DNA of 64,000 nt from Falsiroseomonas ponticola. GTDB taxonomy: Bacteria; Pseudomonadota; Alphaproteobacteria; Acetobacterales; Acetobacteraceae. The notes under the pieces are model-generated. The model ran no database searches. It was not told the DNA's origin and was given only the letters and a program-made list of their open reading frames with translations. The stretch spans positions 1 through 64,000 of the forward strand of contig NZ_JAERQN010000010.1 of NCBI RefSeq assembly GCF_016805305.1, given 5' to 3'. Both the position numbers and the translations under genes were made by a program. This document shows, piece by piece, positions 58,305-64,000 of the stretch (positions are counted from its first letter, which is position 1; every line of letters begins with the position of its first letter).

Positions 58305-58979
58305 ATGCGGGCCATGCGATCCGTCCTCGCCGCCCTGCTGATGTTGCCCGGCCTCGCCCTGGCCGCCGCCCCCTGCGAGGGAGAGGGCGAACCCTTCGTG
58401 GCCGCGCCCGGCTTCGGGGCGGCGGCCCCGCTGCCGACGCCCGCCGCGCTGGCGCTGGCGCGGCAGGGGGATGGCGTGCTGGTGCTGCAGGGCGACCTGG
58501 AGCCGATCCGCCTGGCGGATTCCGCGGCCTGCGCCCGCGGGCTCGACGACCCCTACTGCGTCACGCATCGCCTGGTCGCTGCCTTCGATGCCCCGCGCGG
58601 CTACCTCGTGCAGCGCCAGCACTACGAACATGCCGATTTCCTCTGGGTGGACCGCGCCCAGGGCGCGATGGAATCGCTGGCCGACCAGCCGCGCTTCGCG
58701 CCGGGGCTGCGCTGGATGATCTCCGTCTCCGCCTCCGACTACATGGCGCTGAACGGGATCGAGGTCTTCGACCTCTCGCGCGATGGCCTGGTGCGGGCCT
58801 GGCAGCATCTGCCGCGCGGGGAGCCCGAGCGCTTCAGCTTCTTCACCTTCTGGCGCTGGACGGGGGCGGAGGAGGCGATGCTCTGCGCCTGGCGGGGCGG
58901 CCCGCCGGCGATGACGGGGCCGGAGCCGGTGATGCTGCGGCGCGGCGCCTTCGGCTGGCGGGTGGAGCCGCTACCGTGA
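58305..58979 (+). CDS. Secreted protein of unknown function
   Basis: A 224-residue protein from MRAMRSVLAALLMLPGLALAAAPCEG (the inner ATG at 58314 is equally possible), with a signal peptide ending ALA. The mature part has paired cysteines (ACARGLDDPYCVTHR and MLCAW) and a beta-rich pattern (DGVLVLQGDLEPIRLADS, FLWVDRAQGAMESL). No known domain is recognised. Its 3' end overlaps the convergent AhpD-like gene by 9 bases. Confidence 0.75.
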   Translation: MRAMRSVLAALLMLPGLALAAAPCEGEGEPFVAAPGFGAAAPLPTPAALALARQGDGVLVLQGDLEPIRLADSAACARGLDDPYCVTHRLVAAFDAPRGYLVQRQHYEHADFLWVDRAQGAMESLADQPRFAPGLRWMISVSASDYMALNGIEVFDLSRDGLVRAWQHLPRGEPERFSFFTFWRWTGAEEAMLCAWRGGPPAMTGPEPVMLRRGAFGWRVEPLP

Positions 58980-59540
58980 GGCGCGGGGCCCGATCGGGCA
59001 GGTGGCTTCGCGGCTGACCAGGTCGAAGACGAAGAGCATCTTCGCCATCCCCGTCAGCACGGCGGCGACCATGGCGAGCTCGACGATCTCCGCCTCATCG
59101 AAGAAGCGGCGCAGCTCGGCCTGGAGTTCGGGCGTGCATTCGCCCTGCATGTTGGGCAGCGCCATCTCCGCCGCCAGGCGCATCACCGCGCGGTCGCGGT
59201 CGTCGAAATGCGGGCTGGACAGGTCGCCGATGGCGTCGATCTGCGCCGGCGTCACGCCCGCATCCAGCGCCGACTTCGTGTTACCCTTGTTGCAGAAGGC
59301 GCAGCCATGGATGGTGGAGAGGCTGAGGCGCAGCACCTCCTTCACCCGGCGCTCCACGCGGCCCTTGAAGAAGACCTCGGCGTAGAAGCCGTCATAGTAC
59401 CAGGCGAGGAGTTCAGGCGCCTGGGCCAGCACCTCGATCAGCGTGGATTCGCCGCGGATCTGGTCCGCCGTCTCCGCCACCGCCCGCCAGCGCGGCTCCA
59501 TCAGCGCGCGGGGCAGGGGGGCGATGGCGGGATCGGGCAT
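58971..59540 (-). CDS. Carboxymuconolactone decarboxylase / AhpD-like protein
   Basis: A 189-residue protein. The CMD core has RVERRVKEVLRLSLSTIHGCAFCNKGNTKSALDAGV with a CxxC redox pair and SPHFDDRDRAVMRLAAEMAL. It is related to the ahpD gene at 2460 but belongs to the YciW/peroxidase-related branch with a longer C-terminal helix region. Probable thiol peroxidase-like activity; the partner is unknown. It is preceded on the same strand by a small membrane protein gene. Confidence 0.87.
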   Translation of the reverse strand: MPDPAIAPLPRALMEPRWRAVAETADQIRGESTLIEVLAQAPELLAWYYDGFYAEVFFKGRVERRVKEVLRLSLSTIHGCAFCNKGNTKSALDAGVTPAQIDAIGDLSSPHFDDRDRAVMRLAAEMALPNMQGECTPELQAELRRFFDEAEIVELAMVAAVLTGMAKMLFVFDLVSREATCPIGPRASR

Positions 59541-59558
59541 GGGGCGGGACCTTCCTCG

Positions 59559-59801
59559 TCACTGCCAGGGGCGCGCGCGGATCACGATGATGCCGATCAC
59601 GGCGGCGACGATCAGCGCCGCGGTGCCGCCGAAATCATCCACCCGCAATTCCAGGATGAAGTAGGCGATCAGGAACAGCCCGGCGCTGACCAGGATGGCG
59701 ATGACGATGTTGGCCGCGCGCCGGGATGGCGGATGGTATTCCCGCTCCTCGTCATCGAAGGGGTCGCGATCGGAATCATCGCGGCGTGGGGCGCGTGCCA
59801 T
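59559..59801 (-). CDS. Small two-helix membrane protein, unknown
   Basis: An 80-residue protein, MARAPRRDDSDRDPFDDEERE, acidic N-terminus, then IVIAILVSAGLFLIAYFILEL and TAALIVAAVIGIIVI, two membrane helices. No family recognised. It lies between the TctC gene (10 bases away) and the AhpD-like gene (18 bases away) on the same strand. Confidence 0.65.
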   Translation of the reverse strand: MARAPRRDDSDRDPFDDEEREYHPPSRRAANIVIAILVSAGLFLIAYFILELRVDDFGGTAALIVAAVIGIIVIRARPWQ

Positions 59802-59810
59802 GGGGTGGGC

Positions 59811-60791
59811 TCAGCCTTCCAGCTCGGGTCGGATGGCATCGACGATCGGGCGGTAGCGCGCCGTCTCCTGCGCGATATAGGCGGCGGCGGAGGCGGGCGT
59901 GCCCGGGGCCGCGGGCTCGATCCCCGCCTGGGCGAGCTGCGCGCGGAAGCCGGCATCGGACAGGGCGGCGTTCGTCGCCTCCGACAGCCGGGCCAGGATC
60001 GGGTCCGGCAGGCCGAGGGGGGCGAAGACGGCGTGCCACAGCACGGCGGTGAAGCCGGGGCGGCCCAGCGCCTCCGCCGCCGTCAGCACGTCGGGCACCT
60101 GGGGGGCGCGGGATTCGGAGGCCACGGCCAGCATCCGCGCCCGGCCCGCCTGGTGCAGCGGCAGCCCGGCGCCCAGCGTATTGACCGCCAGCGCCAGCGT
60201 GCCGGCGACCAGGTCGTTCATCGCGGGCGCGGCACCGCGATAGGGGATGTGGTTGATCTCCACGCCGCCGGCTTCGCGCTTCAGGATCTCGGTCGCCAGG
60301 TGCATCAGCGTGCCGGTGCCGGGGGAGCCATAGGCGAAGGCCGGGCGCGCGGCGCGCGCGGCGGCCAGGAAGCCCGCCAGCGTGCCGGGCTGGCTGCTGT
60401 TCGCCAGCCAGCAGAGCGGGCCGCCGCCGAGCGTCGCGACGGCCAGGAAATCCCGCGCCTGGTCGTATTGCGGCTGCGCGGTGACGAGGTTGTAGAGCGC
60501 ATGGGTGGAGGCCGTGCCGAAGAGCAGCGTGTGGCCATCGGGGCGGGCGCGCATCACCTCCTGCGCCCCGATCGCGCCGCCGGCGCCGCCGCGGTTTTCC
60601 GTCACCACGGGCTGGCCGAGTTCGCGCGTCATGCGGTCCGCGTAGAAGCGGGCATAGACATCGGTCGGCCCGCCGGCGGGGAAGGGGATCACCAGGCGGA
60701 TGGGCCGCGCGGGGAAGGTCTGCGCCAGCGCCGGCGCGGCGAGCGTGGAGCCCGCGAGGACGAGCAGGGAACGTCGGCTAAAGACCGGCAT
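59811..60791 (-). CDS. Tripartite tricarboxylate transporter receptor (TctC/Bug family)
   Basis: A 326-residue protein with signal peptide SRRSLLVLAGSTLAAPALAQ. Bug motifs: FPARPIRLVIPFPAGGPTDVYARFYADRM, VVTENRGGAGGAIGAQEVMRARPDG, INHIPYRGAAPAMNDLVAGTLALAVN. The start overlaps the 3' end of the GlcG-like gene by 14 bases, and the cyclic amidohydrolase gene lies just upstream, so the three are probably one operon. This receptor is a good candidate for capture of a hydantoin, ureide or related acid. Confidence 0.93.
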   Translation of the reverse strand: MPVFSRRSLLVLAGSTLAAPALAQTFPARPIRLVIPFPAGGPTDVYARFYADRMTRELGQPVVTENRGGAGGAIGAQEVMRARPDGHTLLFGTASTHALYNLVTAQPQYDQARDFLAVATLGGGPLCWLANSSQPGTLAGFLAAARAARPAFAYGSPGTGTLMHLATEILKREAGGVEINHIPYRGAAPAMNDLVAGTLALAVNTLGAGLPLHQAGRARMLAVASESRAPQVPDVLTAAEALGRPGFTAVLWHAVFAPLGLPDPILARLSEATNAALSDAGFRAQLAQAGIEPAAPGTPASAAAYIAQETARYRPIVDAIRPELEG

Positions 60792-61284
60792 CGCGCCAAT
60801 TCTCCACGGGGGTTTCGGGATGGGGCGTCAGCCCCGCGGCGCGCACGCCGGCGATGGCCGCGTATTCATCCTTGTCCGATGCATCGCCGCTGACGCCGAC
60901 CGCGCCGATCACTTCGCCGGCCCTTGGGCCATCCGCGCGGCAGATCAGCACGCCGCCGGGCACGGGGATGAAGCGGCCATCGCTGGCGGCCGCGATGGCG
61001 GATTGGAAGGCGGGGCGTTCGCGCAGCCGGTCGCGGATCACGCGGCTGCCGATGCCCATGCCGAGCGCGCCATGCGCCTTGCCGCGCGCGATCTCGGCGC
61101 GGAGGATGCCCGACCCATCCTCCCGCTTCAGCACGATGATGTGGCCCCCGGCATCGAGGACGACGACGGTCAGCGGCAGCAGCCCGGCTTCCCGCCCCGC
61201 CGCCAGCGTCGCATCGGCGATGCGTTCCGCATAGGCGAGGGGCAGTTCGACCGCGAGCGGCTTGACGTAGTAGTCGCCCGTCAT
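60778..61284 (-). CDS. GlcG/HbpS family (DUF336) protein
   Basis: A 168-residue protein from the start MTGDYYVKPLAVELPLAYAERI. The DUF336 pattern is clear: LTVVVLDAGGHIIVLKREDGSG, ARGKAHGALGMGIGSRVI and GRFIPVPGGVLICRADGPRAGEVIGAVGVSGDASDKDEYAAIAGVRAAG. Members include GlcG of glycolate operons and the haem-binding HbpS; the biochemical role is poorly known. It sits between the cyclic amidohydrolase (5 bases away) and the TctC receptor (overlap), suggesting an accessory role in that pathway. Confidence 0.88.
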   Translation of the reverse strand: MTGDYYVKPLAVELPLAYAERIADATLAAGREAGLLPLTVVVLDAGGHIIVLKREDGSGILRAEIARGKAHGALGMGIGSRVIRDRLRERPAFQSAIAAASDGRFIPVPGGVLICRADGPRAGEVIGAVGVSGDASDKDEYAAIAGVRAAGLTPHPETPVENWRDAGL

Positions 61285-61289
61285 GGCCT

Positions 61290-62672
61290 TCAGTCCAGCG
61301 CGCTGCGGCGGTGCTGGCGCGGCACGAAGCGGCCGGTGCCGGGCTTCGCCTTCACCTCGCTGCCGTTCCAGATCTCCTCGCCGCGCAGGATGGTGCTGGC
61401 GACGCGCGCCTTCATCGGCCGGCCGTGATAGGGCGACCAGCGCGCATCCTCCCGGTCCTGGATGATGCGCTCGTCGAAGACGAAGTCGCCGGTCTCCAGG
61501 ATGCAGAAATCGGCATCGGCGCCGAGGCGGATGCCGCCCTTCACGGGATCCAGCCCGTGGTAGCGCGCGGGCTGTTCGCTGCACATCCGCGCCATGACGG
61601 TCGGCGGCAGGCCGCGTTCCACCAGCAGCGTGTACATCAGCGGCGCGAAGCTCTGCAGGCCGGTCAGGCCGGCGCCGACGGCGAATATGTCGCCGGTGTA
61701 CTGCTTCTTGGGCTTCGGCCAGGGCGCATGGTCCGTGGAGATGTAGGCCATGGTGCCGGCCTTCAGCGATTCCCACATGCGCTCCACCTCCTCCGCCGTG
61801 CGGAAGGGGGGGTTGCACTTGCCGAAGCCCTGCAGCCGGACGATGTCCTCCTCCGTCATGCAGAGGTACTGGATGCAGGCCTCGCCGGAGGCCTTGGCGC
61901 CCATCTTGCGATAGACCTGCGCCAGGTCGAAGCCGCGGGCGATGGAGGAATGCGCGATGTGGACATGCGCGCCCGTTTCCAGCGCCATCTCGAAGATCTC
62001 GAGGTCCGCCATGCTCTCGGCCAGCGGCGGGCGGGTGCGGCAGTGCCAGATGGGGCTGGTGTTGCCCGCGGCCTTGGCGGCTTCCGTCAGCTTGACGACC
62101 AGCTCCTGGTCCTCGTTGTGCACGGCGACCATCAGGCCGGTCTTCGCCATCTCCGCGAAGGCGGCCAGCATCGTCGGGTGGTCGATGCGCGGGAAGCGGT
62201 GCGCGTCGTATTCGTAGGTGGAGACCTTGAAGGCGCTGGCGCCGGCTTCGGCGATGGCGGCGATGTCGTCCAGCCCGCCATCCTTCCGGATGGTGCCGTA
62301 CAGCGCCATGTCCACATGCGAAAGGCGCCGCACATGCTCCACCTTGTCGGCGAAGATCGCCGCCGTGGTCACGGGGTTCGGCACGTCATAGGGCATGTCG
62401 CAGACGGTGGTGACGCCGCCGGCGGCGGCCGACATGGTCGCGCCCTCGATCCCCGGCCAGCCGGTGCTGCTGGAGGTGTGCATATGGCCATCGACCAGGC
62501 CCGGCATCACCACCTTGCCGCGATGGTCCGCGACGGCCCTGGCGGGCGGGGCCTCGCCCTCGCCGATCGCGGCGATGCGCCCGGCGCGGATGCCGACATA
62601 CCCGTCCGCCACCACGCGATCCGACAGCACAAGGTCGCCACGCAGCAGGAGGTCATAGGGGGCATCGGTCAT
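61290..62672 (-). CDS. Cyclic amidohydrolase (D-hydantoinase / dihydropyrimidinase / allantoinase family)
   Basis: A 460-residue zinc amidohydrolase from the start MTDAPYDLLLRGDLVLSD. Metal ligands: HMH in MPGLVDGHMHTSSSTG, the carboxylated Lys in ASAFKVSTYEYD, His in MVAVHNEDQE and HIAHSS, and the Asp in ISTDHAPWPKPKK. This set is intact, unlike in the pyrC-like gene. The family opens cyclic amides such as hydantoins, dihydropyrimidines or allantoin. GlcG-like and TctC genes follow in the same operon, and two D-carbamoylase genes and a hydantoin-type racemase lie within 9 kb, so a hydantoinase is the favoured assignment. Confidence 0.88.
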   Translation of the reverse strand: MTDAPYDLLLRGDLVLSDRVVADGYVGIRAGRIAAIGEGEAPPARAVADHRGKVVMPGLVDGHMHTSSSTGWPGIEGATMSAAAGGVTTVCDMPYDVPNPVTTAAIFADKVEHVRRLSHVDMALYGTIRKDGGLDDIAAIAEAGASAFKVSTYEYDAHRFPRIDHPTMLAAFAEMAKTGLMVAVHNEDQELVVKLTEAAKAAGNTSPIWHCRTRPPLAESMADLEIFEMALETGAHVHIAHSSIARGFDLAQVYRKMGAKASGEACIQYLCMTEEDIVRLQGFGKCNPPFRTAEEVERMWESLKAGTMAYISTDHAPWPKPKKQYTGDIFAVGAGLTGLQSFAPLMYTLLVERGLPPTVMARMCSEQPARYHGLDPVKGGIRLGADADFCILETGDFVFDERIIQDREDARWSPYHGRPMKARVASTILRGEEIWNGSEVKAKPGTGRFVPRQHRRSALD

Positions 62673-62754
62673 CAGGGCATGGCCTCTCGGATCGGAAGGG
62701 CCGCAGGCTAGGCCGGACGGCCGCCTTCGCCAATCCGGGGGGGCGCCAGGCCCG

Positions 62755-64000
62755 TCAGGCCGGGGCCTCCCCATCCGGGCGGAACAGGATCTCCGCGCGC
62801 ACGCCATCGGCCGGGAAGGCCAGGCGGACGCTGGAGCCGGGGCCGAGATCGGCGGCGAGGCCACGTTCCAGCAGCCGGGTGCCGAAGCCGCGCCGGGCCG
62901 GCGGGCCGGCCACCGGGGGGCCATCCTCCTCCCGCCACAGGAGGCGCAGCGCCCCCGCCCCCGGCGCGGCTTCCAGCCCGACCCGCCCGCCGGGGCGGGA
63001 CAGCGCGCCATGCTTGGCGGCGTTGGTGGCAAGCTCGTGCAGCGCCAGCACCATGGCCTGCGCCTGGCGGGGGCCGAGCGGGATGCCGGCCAGGCCGCGC
63101 ATCCGGACGCGGTCCGGGCTGTCCGGCGCGATCCAGGGGGCGAGCGCCGCGCGCGCCAGCGCATCCAGGTCCGCGGCCTGCCAGGCATTGTCGGTCAGCA
63201 GGTCATGCGCATGGGCCAGCACGCGCAGCCGGGCGGTGAAATCCGCCGCGAAGCGCCCGGGATCGCCGCCCGCGCCGCGCAGCGTCTGGCTGGCGATGGC
63301 CTGCACCGTGGCCAGCGCGTTCTTCACGCGGTGATTGAGTTCCGCCACCAGCAGCGCCTGCCGCCGTTCCGCCTGCCGCCTTTCCGTGATGTCCTGCACC
63401 ATCGCCACGGTGCGGGCGGGCGCGCCGGCCGTATCGCGCGCCGCGACGGCGGCGTTGATGCGCACCCAGATCACGCTGCCATCGGGGCGGAGGTAGCGCT
63501 TGTCACCCTCCTGCCGCCCATCCGCCGCCGCGGCCGCGCGGGCGGAGACGTTGATGCCGCGGTCATCGGGATGGGTCACGTCATCCGGGCCGAGCCCGGC
63601 GCCGAGGATCGCGGCCTCGCTCCGCCCCACCAGCTCGCAGAAGCGGCGGTTGACGCGGCGGTAGCGGTTGGTGGCGACGTCCACCTCCGTCACCCCCGCC
63701 GCGGCGGTGTCGAAGATGGCGCGGAACTCGGCCTCGCTGGCGGCGAGCGCGCGCTCGGCCTCGTCCCGCGCCGTTTCGTCCCGCAGCGTCAGCACGGCGC
63801 CGATGGCCCGCCCGCCGGCATCGCGCAGCGGCCTGGCGCTGCCGGCGGCCAGCACCACCACGCCATCCGGCCGGCGGATGCGCCAGCGCGCATCCGTCAC
63901 CACCGCGCCTTCCCGCACCGCGCGGAACAGCGGCAGGCGGTCCGGCGGGTGGGGCTGCCCGTCCTCGGTCAGCAGCTCATAGGCCTCCGCATAGCCTTCC
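62755..64000 (-). CDS. PAS-containing HWE-family sensor histidine kinase (5' end beyond window)
   Basis: The frame is open to the right edge, so the N-terminus is missing. Visible order: a PAS unit ending near VLTLRDETARDEAERAL, a second PAS (AEFRAIFDTAAAGVTEVD ... MVQDITERRQAERRQ), an H-box LVAELNHRVKNALATVQAIASQ and an ATPase domain with LHELATNAAKHGALS, the HWE-type LRLLWREEDGPP and GFGTRLLERGLAAD. HWE kinases in alphaproteobacteria respond to light, oxygen or general stress. It stops 83 bases before the cyclic amidohydrolase start on the same strand; no response regulator is seen. Confidence 0.9.
   Translation of the reverse strand, partial: EGYAEAYELLTEDGQPHPPDRLPLFRAVREGAVVTDARWRIRRPDGVVVLAAGSARPLRDAGGRAIGAVLTLRDETARDEAERALAASEAEFRAIFDTAAAGVTEVDVATNRYRRVNRRFCELVGRSEAAILGAGLGPDDVTHPDDRGINVSARAAAAADGRQEGDKRYLRPDGSVIWVRINAAVAARDTAGAPARTVAMVQDITERRQAERRQALLVAELNHRVKNALATVQAIASQTLRGAGGDPGRFAADFTARLRVLAHAHDLLTDNAWQAADLDALARAALAPWIAPDSPDRVRMRGLAGIPLGPRQAQAMVLALHELATNAAKHGALSRPGGRVGLEAAPGAGALRLLWREEDGPPVAGPPARRGFGTRLLERGLAADLGPGSSVRLAFPADGVRAEILFRPDGEAPA

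Overview
This is a very GC-rich chromosome segment with dense, often 1 to 4 nt overlapping genes. It looks like an alphaproteobacterium of the Acetobacteraceae/Rhodospirillales type, probably Roseomonas-like; that placement is inference from gene content, not a database match. Support comes from the block pyrB / pyrC-like / plsY / dprA / topA / rnr / S41 protease / rpmG / pleD next to ruvX and gatCAB, from UPF0262 and DUF983 genes, and from four orphan TctC (Bug) solute receptors. About 60 protein genes are supported. I found no tRNA, rRNA, CRISPR array or complete mobile element, and no gene-free stretch over 300 bases.

Left part (1-16 kb): the window opens in the 3' end of an IS630-type transposase. 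Next come a secreted M23 peptidase, a PAS/degenerate-GGDEF/EAL protein, and the peroxide module ahpC-ahpD with divergent oxyR. These are followed by a soluble chemoreceptor, a DUF924 gene, a fused FAD/Fe-S 2-hydroxyacid dehydrogenase divergent from a serine-glyoxylate-type aminotransferase, a methyltransferase, a GST, a VOC protein, a PmtA-like methyltransferase and the PleD diguanylate cyclase.

Housekeeping core (15.8-37 kb): on the minus strand lie rpmG, an S41 protease, rnr, topA, dprA, plsY, a dihydroorotase homologue lacking its metal-binding histidines, and pyrB. A TctC gene and a small HslV-like Ntn hydrolase separate pyrC from pyrB. A 1136-residue RTX/cadherin-like protein lies between pyrB and ruvX. 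gatC, gatA and gatB run on the plus strand, with a lipoprotein gene between gatA and gatB.

Catabolic part (37-52.5 kb): a nitronate monooxygenase, an IclR regulator and a family 5 solute-binding protein run leftward. A fadB/J-type enzyme, an acyl-CoA ligase, two acyl-CoA dehydrogenases and a TctC receptor run rightward. The rightward set resembles the pimeloyl-CoA (pim) operon without its thiolase. Two similar palindromes lie in the shared promoter region. Beyond are an amino-acid ABC transporter without an ATPase gene, another TctC and mtnA.

Right part (52.5-64 kb): small proteins (PepSY-like, UPF0262, DUF983) and an Asp/Glu/hydantoin racemase are followed by a TPR protein, an SH3-M15 peptidase, two adjacent D-carbamoylase homologues, an AhpD-like protein, a TctC receptor, a GlcG-like protein and a hydantoinase/allantoinase-type cyclic amidohydrolase. 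Together these suggest uptake and hydrolysis of hydantoin- or ureide-type compounds. The window ends inside an HWE-family sensor kinase gene.

Recurrent perfect intergenic hairpins occur between convergent genes and inside operons, and probably act as terminators or mRNA stabilisers.
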